NCBI RefSeq assembly: GCF_019430885.1
Contig: NZ_JAHYBZ010000003.1
Location: forward strand, 602,037-666,036
Length of the DNA stretch: 64,000 bases
Direction of reading: 5' to 3'
Origin: Roseomonas alba
GTDB lineage: Bacteria; Pseudomonadota; Alphaproteobacteria; Acetobacterales; Acetobacteraceae
Below, in pieces: positions 47,348-56,230 of this stretch. The position numbers and the translations under genes were made by a program. Position 1 is the first letter of the stretch. The number at the start of each line of letters is the position of its first letter. The notes beneath the pieces were generated by a model that had not been told where the DNA came from, did no database searches, and saw only the letters and a program-made list of their open reading frames with translations.

Positions 47348-48304
47348 TCAGAGGCTCCCGCTGCGCCCCATTTCCAGGAACTTCTCTCGCCGTCGCGCCC
47401 GCAGGGTCGCCCCGTCCAGCGCGACCAGCGGTTCCAACAGTTGCTCGATCTTGTCGCCCAGGGCCGCGATGGTCGCATGCGCGTCGCGATGTGCGCCGCC
47501 CAGGGGTTCCGGCACCACCGCGTCCACCAGGTTCAACCTGCGGAGGTCGTCTGCCGTCAGCTTCAACGCCTCGGCGGCGGTCGGTGCCTGGGCGGCGTCG
47601 CGCCACAGGATGGACGCGCACCCTTCCGGCGAGATCACCGAGTAGATCGCATGTTCCAACATGATGATGCGGTCCGCCGCGGCGAGTGCGATGGCGCCGC
47701 CGGACCCGCCCTCGCCGATGATGGTGGCGATGAAGGGGACGGGGGCGTCGAGGCCTGCCTCGATGGACCGCGCGATGGCCTCCGCCTGGCCGCGGGCCTC
47801 GGCCTCGATGCCCGGGAAGGCCCCGGCGGTGTCGACGAAGGACAGAATCGGCAGGCCGAAGCGGCCGGCGAGTTCCATCAGGCGACGCGCCTTCCGGTAG
47901 CCCTCGGGCCGCGCCATGCCGAAATTGTGCTTCACGCGGCTTTCGGTGTCGTTCCCGCGCTCGGTGCCGATCACCATCACGGCGCGGCCGCGGAAGCGGC
48001 CCATGCCGCCCATGATCGCCGCGTCGTCGGCGAAGGCGCGGTCGCCGGCGAGCGGCGTGTAGTCCTCGATCAGCGCGGCGATGAAATCGCCGCAATGCGG
48101 CCGGTCGGGATGGCGGGCGACCTGGGCCTTCTGCCAGGGCGTCAGCTTGGCATAGGTCGCCTTGAGCAGCGTCTGCGCCTTGTCGTGCAGACGGCCGACC
48201 TCCTCGGCGACATCAATGCCGCCGGCGTCGGTGGTCCGGCGCAGCTCCTCGATCTTGCCCTCGAGTTCGGCGATCGGCTTTTCGAAGTCCAGGAAGTGGC
48301 GCAT
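47348..48304 (-). CDS. accA: Acetyl-CoA carboxylase carboxyltransferase alpha subunit
   Basis: The 318-aa subunit of the biotin-dependent carboxyltransferase makes malonyl-CoA for fatty acid synthesis. The N-terminal helix DFEKPIAELEGKIEELR is standard. KHNFGMARPEGYRKARRLM binds CoA, and VDTAGAFPGIEAEARGQAEAIA plus IGEGGSGGAIALAAADRIIMLEHAIYSVISPEGCASILWRD form the crotonase-like core. xerD lies 12 bp upstream on the same strand, as in many alphaproteobacteria. Repeat R7 begins just past its stop. Confidence 0.97.
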   Translation of the reverse strand: MRHFLDFEKPIAELEGKIEELRRTTDAGGIDVAEEVGRLHDKAQTLLKATYAKLTPWQKAQVARHPDRPHCGDFIAALIEDYTPLAGDRAFADDAAIMGGMGRFRGRAVMVIGTERGNDTESRVKHNFGMARPEGYRKARRLMELAGRFGLPILSFVDTAGAFPGIEAEARGQAEAIARSIEAGLDAPVPFIATIIGEGGSGGAIALAAADRIIMLEHAIYSVISPEGCASILWRDAAQAPTAAEALKLTADDLRRLNLVDAVVPEPLGGAHRDAHATIAALGDKIEQLLEPLVALDGATLRARRREKFLEMGRSGSL

Positions 48305-48316
48305 GGCCGGCGGGGG

Positions 48317-49249
48317 TTAGCCGATATCGGCGCCGGGCGCGACCCCCCCGGATGCAGCCAGGGGGTGATGGGTCTCCACCAGCGTCTTCAAACGGCTCTC
48401 CAGCACCTTCGTGTAGATCTGGGTCGTCGCGATGTCGGCATGGCCGAGCAGGAGCTGGAGGCTGCGCAGATCCGCCCCCCGCCCGAGCAGATGCGAGGCG
48501 AAGGAATGCCGCAGCACATGCGGGCTGACCCGGGCCGGGTCGAGGCCCGCGGCCAGGGCTGCCTCCTTCAGCAGCAGGGCCAGGGATTGCCTGGTCAGAT
48601 GCCCGGTGGCGGCGCGGGAGGGGAACAGCCAGCGGGCGCCCCTGGGCCCGGCGCGCTCGGCGGCCTCGGTGCGGGCGGCCAGGGCCAGGTCGCGGGCGCG
48701 GGCGGAGACTGGCACCAGGCGTTCCTTGCCGCCCTTGCCGCGCACGGCGACCAGGCCCTCCTCCTCGCGCAGGGCGCCGGCCGGCAGGGCGATCAGTTCG
48801 CTGGCCCGCAGCCCGGAGCAATAGAGCAGCTCCACCGCCGCCGCGGCCGCCGCGCCGCGCCGCCCGGGCAGGGCGGCGGCGGCGGCGATCAGCGCCTCCA
48901 CTTCCGCTTCGCTCAGGGCCTTGGGCAGGCTCGCGGGCAGGCGGGGACTGTCGAGCAATTCGGTCGGGTCGTCCGGCCGCACCCCCTCGCGCGCCAGGAA
49001 GCGGTGGAATTGCCGGATGGCGGAAATCCGCCGGGCCTGGGTGCGCGCGGCGTAGCCGGCGCCGGCAAGCTGGCGCACCCAGCCGCGCAGCGCCTCGGCA
49101 TCCGCCTGATGCACGGCGAAGCCACGGGCGGCGGCATAGCCGGCGAAGTCATCGAGGTCCGCCTTGTAGGCGGCGAGGGTGTTGCGCGCCGCGCCGCGCT
49201 CGGCGGAGAGCATTTCCAGGAAGGACTCGACATGATGAGCACCGGACAT
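48317..49249 (-). CDS. xerD: Site-specific tyrosine recombinase XerD
   Basis: The 310-aa recombinase resolves chromosome dimers at dif with XerC. The N-terminal SAM-like domain (VESFLEMLSAERGAARNTLAAY) binds the core site. The catalytic residues are all present: Arg148 (SGLRASEL), Lys172, His244 and Arg247 (HVLRHSF), His270 (LLGHADI) and Tyr279 (IYTKV). The ATG at 49249 avoids the upstream non-coding frame. XerD is preferred over XerC because of the adjacent accA and the overall sequence, but the distinction rests on recall of typical order. It is not part of a mobile element. Confidence 0.93.
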   Translation of the reverse strand: MSGAHHVESFLEMLSAERGAARNTLAAYKADLDDFAGYAAARGFAVHQADAEALRGWVRQLAGAGYAARTQARRISAIRQFHRFLAREGVRPDDPTELLDSPRLPASLPKALSEAEVEALIAAAAALPGRRGAAAAAAVELLYCSGLRASELIALPAGALREEEGLVAVRGKGGKERLVPVSARARDLALAARTEAAERAGPRGARWLFPSRAATGHLTRQSLALLLKEAALAAGLDPARVSPHVLRHSFASHLLGRGADLRSLQLLLGHADIATTQIYTKVLESRLKTLVETHHPLAASGGVAPGADIG

Positions 49250-49343
49250 GGCGCACAGTTGCGAGGAAGGTGGTGAGGCCGCAACGGGTGGGGTGGAGAG
49301 GATAGAACCCCGCAGGCATGAAGCTATGGCGGATGACGGCGGA

Positions 49344-49608
49344 TGGAGAGGGGCTCTGCCACCCTCCAAACCTCACCCCGCCAAAGGCCCGAGGCCTTCG
49401 GAAACCGTCACTCGGCGCCCTGCGCAGCGGGCCGGCCGCCATGACACGCGCGGTTCCTGCCCAGCGTCAGAAAGTATGACCAGGCGCCATGCACGGCGCG
49501 CGCCCCGACATCTCGAAACGAACGCCGCGCCCAGCGCCAGGTATCGGTTTCCAAAGGCCTCGGGCCCTTGGTGGGGCGAGGTCCGGGGAGGGGCAAAGCC
49601 CCTCCCCG
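49344..49608. repeat. R8: inverted hairpin element between ADH and xerD
   Basis: The left unit is an imperfect C (GGAGAGGGGC/ACCCTCC, TCT loop, near 49344-49367) and then B (CCAAAGGCC/GGCCTTCGG, CGA loop, 49381-49401). The right unit is B (CCAAAGGCC/GGCCCTTGG, TCG loop, 49551-49571) and a perfect 11-bp C (CGGGGAGGGGC, AAA loop, 49584-49608). The right end lies 22 nt from the stop of the leftward dehydrogenase gene. Between the units are about 150 bp, including GCGCCAGGTATCGG next to the right B, a flank also seen at R2. Confidence 0.8.
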
Positions 49609-49630
49609 TCGCGTCGCGAGCCTCATCGCC

Positions 49631-50707
49631 CTATGGCGTCAGCGCGACCTTCAGCACCCCGTCCCGCTGGTGGCTGAACAGGTCGTAGGCTTCCTCGATC
49701 CGGTCCAGCGAGAAGCGGTGCGTCACCATCGCCGTCAGGTCCGCCCGGCCCGAGGCAATCACCTCCATCAGCCGCCGCATCCGTTCCTTGCCGCCCGGGC
49801 AGAGGGTAGTGACGATCTTGTGGTCCCCGAGCCCCGCCGAGAAGGCGTCGTAGGGGATCTTGAGGTCCGTCGAATAGACGCCGAGCGACGACAGCGTCCC
49901 GCCGGGCCGCAGCACGCGCAGCGCGGATTCGAAGGTGGTCTGGGTGCCGAGCGCCTCAATCGCCACGTCGCAGCCGCGCCCATCGGTCAGGCGCATGATC
50001 TCCTCGACCGGGTTCACCTTCGAGAAGTCGACGACATGCGTCGCGCCGAGCCTCTTGGCGATGGCCAGGCGTTCCGGCACGCGGTCCACCGCGATCAGCG
50101 TCGTCGCCCCCATCAGCCGGGCGCCGGCGGTGGCGCAGAGCCCGATCGGCCCCTGGGCGAAGACCGCGACGGTATCGCCGATCCGCACCTCCCCGCTCTC
50201 GGCGCCGGAAAAGCCGGTGGACATGATGTCCGGGCACATCAGCACCTGTTCGTCGGTCAGCGCATCGGGCACCGGGGCCAGGTTCGCCAGGGCGTCAGGC
50301 ACCAGCACGTATTCCGCCTGGCAGCCGTCGATGGTGTTGCCGAAGCGCCAGCCACCCATCGGCCGCCAGCCATGCTTGGTGCCGGCGCCGTCCTGGCTGC
50401 ACTTGCCGCAAAGGCAGGCATTGGACCAGCCGGAGGGCGTGATCGCCCCCGCAATGACCCGCTGGCCTTCCTGATATCCCTTCACCCCGGACCCGAGGCG
50501 ATGGATCACGCCGACCGGCTCATGCCCGATGGTCAGGCCGCGTTCGACCGGATATTCGCCCTTGAGAATGTGGACATCCGTGCCGCAGATGGTGGTGGTG
50601 GTCACCTTCAGCAGCGCGTCGTTGGGTCCGACGTCCGGAATCCGCTTTTCCTGGAGCTGGATCTTTCCTGGCTCGACGAAGACCGCCGCTCGCATGGTCG
50701 ATGCCAT
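49631..50707 (-). CDS. Zinc-dependent alcohol dehydrogenase (MDR family)
   Basis: The 358-aa enzyme is of the medium-chain dehydrogenase type. Catalytic zinc ligands are visible in TTTTICGTDVHILKG (Cys) and GLTIGHEPVGVI (His-Glu). The structural zinc lobe is reduced: only CLCGKC is seen, so the usual four-cysteine site is incomplete. The cofactor fold has VAVFAQGPIGLCATAGARLMGA and an acidic strand (VDRVPERLAIAKRLGA). The PSGWSNACLCGKCSQDGAGTKHG block resembles isopropanol dehydrogenases of the TADH type. Substrate is not certain. The promoter faces the small membrane protein gene. Confidence 0.9.
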   Translation of the reverse strand: MASTMRAAVFVEPGKIQLQEKRIPDVGPNDALLKVTTTTICGTDVHILKGEYPVERGLTIGHEPVGVIHRLGSGVKGYQEGQRVIAGAITPSGWSNACLCGKCSQDGAGTKHGWRPMGGWRFGNTIDGCQAEYVLVPDALANLAPVPDALTDEQVLMCPDIMSTGFSGAESGEVRIGDTVAVFAQGPIGLCATAGARLMGATTLIAVDRVPERLAIAKRLGATHVVDFSKVNPVEEIMRLTDGRGCDVAIEALGTQTTFESALRVLRPGGTLSSLGVYSTDLKIPYDAFSAGLGDHKIVTTLCPGGKERMRRLMEVIASGRADLTAMVTHRFSLDRIEEAYDLFSHQRDGVLKVALTP

Positions 50708-50931
50708 GGTCTGTCTCCTTCCCGATGGAAGAAGGCTGACATGGTTGCCCCCGCCGGGCGTTGCGACGGATCAATGCGGCCAGGGGCCGGGGAGCGTTGG
50801 GAACCACCGGCATCGGCCGGCACCCTGACCCGGCCACCTGATCCGGGATGCTGACATGGATGGCCGAGCGGGGGACGCGGGCGGGAGCCGGACCAGGAAA
50901 CACGCCACTCAGCGTGCTTCCGAACCGACCC

Positions 50932-51081
50932 TCAGCGGCTCGACTGGAAGCGCTCGTTGGGCAGGCTGCGCTCGACCGGCTGCGGCGTGACGCCGGGTGG
51001 GAAGGCGCCCAGCGCGAGGAGTCCCACGACGACGGCCCCGAGGACCAGCAGCAGGATGACGAAGAACGGGCTGCGGGACAT
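50932..51081 (-). CDS. Small single-helix membrane protein, 49 aa
   Basis: This reading frame, too short for standard thresholds, gives MSRSPFFVILLLVLGAVVVG then a helix end and GAFPPGVTPQPVERSLPNER..., ending FQSSR. It has one membrane helix (residues about 5-27), a positively charged N-end and a short outside tail. It is oriented divergently from aroKB, 141 bp from that start, and upstream of the alcohol dehydrogenase gene on the same strand. Third-position GC and the clean helix support real coding. The role is unknown; the protein might be a conserved small inner-membrane anchor. Confidence 0.6.
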   Translation of the reverse strand: MSRSPFFVILLLVLGAVVVGLLALGAFPPGVTPQPVERSLPNERFQSSR

Positions 51082-51222
51082 CGGGCGGGGCGGCTCCCTC
51101 GCGGAAGGCTGGTGGTGAAGCGGGGCAGCGGTGATAAGCTGCTCAAGAATCGACGTTTTCCGTGGCCTGAAATCGGACAGGACGATTTCATCCGGACCGA
51201 TATTGCTCTAGCCTCCGGCCCC

Positions 51223-52920
51223 GTGTCGCGCAACTCCGCCCTCGATCTGCCCCCCGAAACCCTTCCCGATGGCCCGTCGGAGGCCGCCTCGTCGCGGGCC
51301 CTGGTCCTGGTCGGCATGCCCGGCGCGGGCAAGACCGCCATCGGGCGGCGGCTGGCGGCGCGACTCGGCCTGCCCTTCCGCGATGCGGATGCCGAGATCG
51401 AATCGGCCGCAGGCATGCCCATCACGGAGATCTTCTCACGCTATGGTGAGCCGCATTTCCGCGATGGCGAGCGCCGGGTGATCTCCCGCCTGCTGGCCGG
51501 ACCGCCGGTCGTGCTGGCCACCGGCGGCGGCGCCTTCGCCGATGCGGCGACGCGGGCGGCGATCAAGCGGTCCGGCGCCGTCACCATCTGGCTGCACTGC
51601 GAGTTGCCCACCCTGCTGCGCCGTGTCGCGGGGCGGGAACACCGGCCGATGTTCCTCAACGCCGACCCTGCCGAGGTGCTGCAGCGCCTGATGACGGCGC
51701 GCCACCCTTTCTATGCCGAGGCCGATGTGACCGTTCACTGCACCGATGAAAGCCCCGAGACGACCACCCGCCGCGTCCAGGATGCGGTGGATGAGGCCGT
51801 ACGCCCGCAGCGCCTGCCGGTGGGGCTGGGCGACCGGGCCTATGAGGTCGTGATCGGTGCGGGCCTGCTGGCGCGCGCCGGCGGGCTGATCGCCCCGGTG
51901 CTGCCGGCGCGGCGCGTGGTGATCATCAGCGACGCCGCCGTCGCGCCGCTGCACTTGCCCGCGCTGCGCGCCGGTCTGCTGGGCGCGGATTTCCGGGTGG
52001 TCGCCGAGATCACCGTGCCGCCCGGCGAATCCTCGAAGGATTTCAGCCGGTTGCAGGAGGTGCTGGAGGGCATGCTCGCCGCCGGCCTGGATCGCCGGAC
52101 AGCCGTGGTCGCGCTGGGTGGCGGCGTGGTGGGGGACCTCGCCGGCTTCGCCGCGGCGGTCGCCATGCGCGGCGTGCCCTTCGTGCAGGTGCCGACGACG
52201 CTGCTGGCGCAGGTGGATTCCTCGGTGGGCGGCAAGACCGGCGTGAACCTGCGCGCCGGGAAGAACTTGGCCGGCGCCTTCCACCAGCCCCGCATCGTGC
52301 TGGCCGACACCGACACCCTGGGCACCCTGCCCCCCCGCGAATTGCGTGCCGGCTACGCCGAGGTCGCGAAGCACGGCCTGCTCCAGGGCCCGCTGTGGGA
52401 CTGGTGCGAGACCCATGGCGCCGATGCCGTCGCCGGCGACCGGGCCGCCCTGACCCATGCCGTGCTCGAATCCTGCCGGCTGAAGGCCGCGGTGGTCGCG
52501 GCCGATGAGCGCGAGGAGAGTGCGGAGGGCGGCCGCGCCCTGCTCAATCTCGGCCATACCTTCGGCCATGCGCTGGAAGCCGAGGCCGGCTTCGACGGCA
52601 CCCTGCTGCATGGCGAAGGCGTCGCGGTGGGGCTGGGTCTCGCGGCCTCGCTGTCCGCGCGCCTCGGGCATTGCAGCCAGGAATGGCCATCCCGGGTCAT
52701 CGCGCACCTGGCCGCGGTCGGGCTGCCGGCGCGTATCGGCGACCTGCCGCGGCGCTTCACCGTGGACGCCCTGATGGGCCGCATGGCCAAGGACAAAAAG
52801 AACCGCGACGGGCGCATGCGCTTCGTGCTCATGCGCGCACCGGGCGACGTCTTCACCACCGGGGATGTCCCGGCCGAGGCGGTCACCGCGCTGCTGCGCG
52901 ACGAGGGTGCGCTGGGCTGA
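51223..52920 (+). CDS. aroKB: Bifunctional shikimate kinase / 3-dehydroquinate synthase (AroK-AroB fusion)
   Basis: The 565-aa protein is a fusion of two shikimate-pathway enzymes that act at steps 5 and 2. The first domain (about residues 25-185) is shikimate kinase: Walker A GMPGAGKT at 31-38, FRDADAEIE for shikimate contacts, EPHFRDGERRV, ATGGGAF and the lid REHRPMF. The second (about 195-560) is AroB: NAD and metal segments PPGESSKDFSRLQEVLE, VALGGGVVGDLAGFAAA, PTTLLAQVDSSVGGKTGVN, GYAEVAKHG and LNLGHTFGHALE. The GTG at 51223 is the best start, since no ATG occurs before the kinase core. DUF2889 follows. Confidence 0.93.
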   Translation: MSRNSALDLPPETLPDGPSEAASSRALVLVGMPGAGKTAIGRRLAARLGLPFRDADAEIESAAGMPITEIFSRYGEPHFRDGERRVISRLLAGPPVVLATGGGAFADAATRAAIKRSGAVTIWLHCELPTLLRRVAGREHRPMFLNADPAEVLQRLMTARHPFYAEADVTVHCTDESPETTTRRVQDAVDEAVRPQRLPVGLGDRAYEVVIGAGLLARAGGLIAPVLPARRVVIISDAAVAPLHLPALRAGLLGADFRVVAEITVPPGESSKDFSRLQEVLEGMLAAGLDRRTAVVALGGGVVGDLAGFAAAVAMRGVPFVQVPTTLLAQVDSSVGGKTGVNLRAGKNLAGAFHQPRIVLADTDTLGTLPPRELRAGYAEVAKHGLLQGPLWDWCETHGADAVAGDRAALTHAVLESCRLKAAVVAADEREESAEGGRALLNLGHTFGHALEAEAGFDGTLLHGEGVAVGLGLAASLSARLGHCSQEWPSRVIAHLAAVGLPARIGDLPRRFTVDALMGRMAKDKKNRDGRMRFVLMRAPGDVFTTGDVPAEAVTALLRDEGALG

Positions 52921-53014
52921 TCCGCGCCTGGCGCGTTTGCGGCCAAGCGTCGGCGATGCCTATGCTGCGCTGCCGCGAACGCGTTGCGCGCCATCAACGT
53001 CCCGGATCGTTCCC

Positions 53015-53584
53015 ATGCCGCTTTCCGCCCCCGCCGACCGCGAACCCATGCACCGTCGCCAGATCGACATGCACGGCTACCGCCGCGCCGATGGGCTGTT
53101 CGACATCGAGGGGCATCTGCTCGACACCAAATCCTACGGCTTCGAGAACGAGGAGAAGGGCTGGCTCGAGCCCGGCACGCCGCTGCATGGCATGTGGCTT
53201 CGCCTGACGATCGACGAGGATCTGGTGATCCGGCACTGCGAGGCGGCCTCCGATCACACGCCCTATGCCATCTGCCCCCAGGCGGCGCCGAACTTCGCGC
53301 GGCTGGCCGGCGTGAAGATCGGGCCGGGCTTCAATCGTGCGGTGAATGAGCGCGTCGGCGGCGTGGTCGGCTGCACTCATCTGCGCGAGATGCTGGCCCA
53401 GATGGCGACCGTCGCCTACCAGACGCTGTATCCGGTGCGGCGGGCGAAGGAACTGGCACGCGAGAAGACGACCGGAATCCGTGAAAAGCCGCGGATCATC
53501 GGCACCTGCCTCGCCTATGAACCGTCGAGCCCCGTGGTGAAGATGCGCTGGCCCTGGCTGGCGCAGGATGCCGCCGCCGATTGA
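53015..53584 (+). CDS. DUF2889 domain protein
   Basis: The 189-aa cytoplasmic protein matches the DUF2889 pattern: MHRRQIDMHGYRRADGLFDIEGHLLDTKSY, then GTPLHGMWLRLTID and the conserved Cys-containing GGVVGCTHLREMLAQMATVAYQTLYP, in which CTHL suggests a catalytic or metal-binding role. Function is not known. The start MPLSAPADREP at 53015 has no strong Shine-Dalgarno site; the next ATG at 53048 is an alternative. It follows aroKB by 94 bp on the same strand. A 9-bp hairpin directly follows its stop. Confidence 0.85.
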   Translation: MPLSAPADREPMHRRQIDMHGYRRADGLFDIEGHLLDTKSYGFENEEKGWLEPGTPLHGMWLRLTIDEDLVIRHCEAASDHTPYAICPQAAPNFARLAGVKIGPGFNRAVNERVGGVVGCTHLREMLAQMATVAYQTLYPVRRAKELAREKTTGIREKPRIIGTCLAYEPSSPVVKMRWPWLAQDAAAD

Positions 53585-53586
53585 AC

Positions 53587-53613
53587 GGCAGGGCAGGACA
53601 GGCGTGCCCTGCC
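53587..53613 (+). terminator. Hairpin after DUF2889 gene
   Basis: GGCAGGGCA (53587-53595) and TGCCCTGCC (53605-53613) form a perfect 9-bp stem around a 9-nt loop, beginning two bases after the stop codon. There is no T-run. It probably ends the aroKB-DUF2889 transcript. Confidence 0.5.
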
Positions 53614-53734
53614 CGAGGGCCAGCGTCGCCGATAAGGTGACGGGATAGCCCCCCCCCGAGCTTCGGCGACCGCGCCGTCAGCCCCGGCCGGGGTCCGACG
53701 GTCCCTGCCATGAGCACGCCGCCCTTGATTGCGG

Positions 53735-54679
53735 TTACACCACGGTGCGCCGCTTCGTCGCGTGCCACCGCAGTAGCCGCAGCCGCCCTTCGCGCAACAG
53801 CCGGAGACGCAGCAGCCAGGCTTCCGCTTCGAGAACCAGCGCGGCCGCCTCGCGCGGCGCTGGCCGGGTCTCCTGGCTGCGCAGGGCGGCGAGCAGCGAT
53901 GCCCAGCCCTGCAGCACCGCACGTTGCTGGCGAGGCCCAGCATCCTCGACGACATGAATCCGGAATCCGGCCTGTTCCAGTGCGGCGGGCAAGGCGGCGT
54001 CGGGTGGAGGCGGCCTGCGCGCCTCGGCATGAAGCCAGCGAGACTCCGGCGCGTCGTCGCAGGACACCAGGTCGAGCAGCACGACCTCCCCACCATCGCG
54101 CAGCGCGGCGGCGGTCGCGCGCAGCAATCCTTCGGGGGCCCCGCCCCGGCGGAAAGGCTCCAGCAGCAGGGCATGGTGGTGATAGCCGAGGCGAAAATCC
54201 GGTGCCTCCGGCGCCAGGGCCGCGCTGGTTACGCGGCGGGAAGACCCGCGGCCCGGCCCCGGCGCCTCGGGCGGCAGCAGGTCATGGGCAGCGACGAAGC
54301 AGCCGCGCGCACCGGACACCACGCCGCCCGCCGCCCGCGCGCCGAGTCCGGCGAGCAGCAGCGTATGCTCGGGCGCGAGCGGCAGGAGGGCGGACAGGCG
54401 CAGGACCTCCTCCGCTCCGCCGGGCAAGGTCATCCCCTCGCCCCAGAGACGGTTGGACCAGATGGCGCGATCGAACGGTGCCGCCGCCCGGCTTGCCTCG
54501 GCGCCGGCCGAATCCGCGACTGGCGGAACGACGGGTTCCACGCGCGTCGCCGCCGTCTCGGCCGCGCGCCCGGGGCGGAGCAGCCGGGCACCGCTGGCGA
54601 TGGTGCGCCGCAGGAGACTGTCCTGCGTGCCCCAGGGGCGGGTGATCGCCTCCACAATCGCGCTGGGCGAATTCAGCAT
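53735..54679 (-). CDS. Degenerate methyltransferase-like protein
   Basis: The product is about 314 aa from the ATG at 54679. AIWSNRLWGEGMTLPGGAEEVLRL followed by LAPEHTLLLAGLGARAAGGVV is the pattern of class I SAM methyltransferases that start W(G)xGF(T/S)LPGG, but motif I is altered (GLGARAAGG where DLGxGxGG is usual). DLLPPEAP and VVLLDLVSCDD keep the later strands. SAM binding may therefore be lost, which makes a regulatory or structural role possible. The frame to 54823 extends into repeat R9 and is rejected. A longer C-terminal helical part (LEAEAWLLRLRLLREGRLRLLRW) is present. Function is unknown. Confidence 0.65.
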   Translation of the reverse strand: MLNSPSAIVEAITRPWGTQDSLLRRTIASGARLLRPGRAAETAATRVEPVVPPVADSAGAEASRAAAPFDRAIWSNRLWGEGMTLPGGAEEVLRLSALLPLAPEHTLLLAGLGARAAGGVVSGARGCFVAAHDLLPPEAPGPGRGSSRRVTSAALAPEAPDFRLGYHHHALLLEPFRRGGAPEGLLRATAAALRDGGEVVLLDLVSCDDAPESRWLHAEARRPPPPDAALPAALEQAGFRIHVVEDAGPRQQRAVLQGWASLLAALRSQETRPAPREAAALVLEAEAWLLRLRLLREGRLRLLRWHATKRRTVV

Positions 54680-54795
54680 GCCTCCAATTGGCGCAACGGG
54701 AGTGAAGGAACTCTTGCCGCGACGCCGAAAGATCCATCGGCGACGCTTCGGGACCGGCAAGGGTTCCTGGTCGCCCTCAGGCTTCCGCTGACGCC

Positions 54796-55024
54796 GTTGG
54801 AAGGTTCCGCCGCTCCAAACCACCCCGCCAAAGGCCCAAGGCCTTTGGAAACCGCCACTTGGTACGTTGCGCCACGGTCAAGATCAGGGGCGACATGCGC
54901 ACTTGCGGACGAAAGGCGGTGGGAAAGCTGGCATACGCGCTGCGCCCGGCACCAGGTGTTGGCGGTCCAGGCCACGTTGTGGCCCGGTGGGACGGAATCC
55001 GGAGAGGGGGCAGAGGCCTTCTTG
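54796..55024. repeat. R9: degenerate hairpin element upstream of methyltransferase-like gene
   Basis: The left C is decayed (GTTGGAAGG...GCTCCAAAC, 54796-54820), but B is perfect (CCAAAGGCC/GGCCTTTGG, CAA loop, 54828-54848). The right part has a decayed B near 54965-54992 and a decayed C (GGAGAGGG...GGCCTTCTT, about 55001-55024). It is bounded by the start of the methyltransferase-like gene and the end of a Bug gene, both leftward. Decay of three of four hairpins suggests an old copy. Confidence 0.6.
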
Positions 55025-55104
55025 ATGCCCGCCAGCCCCGTATCGTCGTGCGCATGGCGCAGCACCCCTCCAATACCGACCACACCCAACATGGGCGGCC
55101 GGCA

Positions 55105-56073
55105 CTACTGCGGTTGGATCCCCGCCGAGCGAGCCGCCGCGCCCCATTTCTCCATTTCGGCCTGAACGAAGCTGCGCATCTCGTCGGGCGAGTTGGACAC
55201 GATCGCAGCCCCCAGCGTCCGGTGCCGCTCCACCACCGTCGGGTTCTGCAACGCGGCACGGATGTCGGCATTGAGCTTGACCAGCACGGGCAGCGGCACA
55301 TTGGCGGGGGCGATGACCATCCCCCAGGTCGCGGCCTCGAAACCCGGCAGCAGCGTCTCGGCGACGGTCGGCACATCGGGCAGTTGCGGGCTGCGCTGCG
55401 CCCCGGTGGTCGCGAGGGCCTTCAGCGCACCGGACTGGATGTGCGGCAGGGCAGCCGGGACCGTGTCGAACATGATGTTCACGCGGTTGGCGATCAGGTC
55501 CGGATGCGCCTGGGTCGATCCGCGATAGGGCACATATTCCAGCGTGATGCCGGTCCGCTGGGCGAACAGCACCGGGGCGAGCCGCACCACCCCGCCGGTG
55601 CCCGCGAAGGTCACGCCCGGGTTGCGCTTCGCGTAGTCGACGAGTTCGGCCGGGGTGTTGGGCGCGAAGGCGCGCGGCGCGCAGATCACGAGTGGGGTCG
55701 ATGTGGTCTGGGTCACGAAGGTGAAGTCGCGCATGGTGTCGAAGGGCAGCCGGTAGAAGGCCGCATTGACCGGATGTCCGACCGACACCAGGCCGAGCGT
55801 ATAGCCATCGGCCGGGCTGCGTGCGACAGCCTCGGTGCCGATGACGCCGTCGGCCCCGGCCCGGTTTTCCACCGGCACCGGCTGGCCCCACATGGCGGAT
55901 AGCGGATCCGCGATCAGCCGTGCCGTGATGTCGGAGACGCCGCCGGGCGTGTAGGGCACGACGATGCGGACAGCGCGGCTGGGCCAGGCGCCCTGCGCAC
56001 GGGCAGCGCCGGCAGCGAGGAGGACAGGCGCGCTCAGCGCCCCGGCGCCGAGGGCGCGGCGGGTGATGCTCAT
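55105..56073 (-). CDS. Bug-family periplasmic substrate-binding protein (third copy)
   Basis: The 322-aa receptor has the signal MSITRRALGAGALSAPVLLAAGAARAQ, cleaved at ARA. The ligand loop VVPYTPGGVSDITARLIAD has the family PGG..D motif, and GADGVIGTEAVARSPADGYTL and YVPYRGSTQAHPDLIANRVNIMFD are canonical. DVPTVAETLLPGFEAATWG closes the domain pattern. No TctA/TctB gene is nearby. The ATG at 56073 follows a Shine-Dalgarno-like GAGAGGAAACC. It is followed by repeat R9, so it probably forms its own transcript. Confidence 0.9.
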   Translation of the reverse strand: MSITRRALGAGALSAPVLLAAGAARAQGAWPSRAVRIVVPYTPGGVSDITARLIADPLSAMWGQPVPVENRAGADGVIGTEAVARSPADGYTLGLVSVGHPVNAAFYRLPFDTMRDFTFVTQTTSTPLVICAPRAFAPNTPAELVDYAKRNPGVTFAGTGGVVRLAPVLFAQRTGITLEYVPYRGSTQAHPDLIANRVNIMFDTVPAALPHIQSGALKALATTGAQRSPQLPDVPTVAETLLPGFEAATWGMVIAPANVPLPVLVKLNADIRAALQNPTVVERHRTLGAAIVSNSPDEMRSFVQAEMEKWGAAARSAGIQPQ

Positions 56074-56230
56074 GGGGTTTCCTCTCCTGGAATCCTGTCG
56101 TTGCGCGCATCTTGCGCGCATGGCGCCTGGGCAGGGAAGCGCCGCTTGCGCTCCGGATCCCCCTCCCCGCGCGCGCTTTCACGCGCCTGGCGGATTTCAG
56201 CCCGGCGCGATCTGATCTAGAGCCTCCCAC

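Noticed and set aside
48317..49249. Integrase of a mobile island for the tyrosine recombinase.
   Set aside because: Length and motifs, and the accA neighbour, fit housekeeping XerD. No attachment-site duplication or cargo is seen.
47063..49276. A 737-codon plus-strand frame opposite accA and xerD.
   Set aside because: Antisense to two conserved genes. The translation has no recognisable family.
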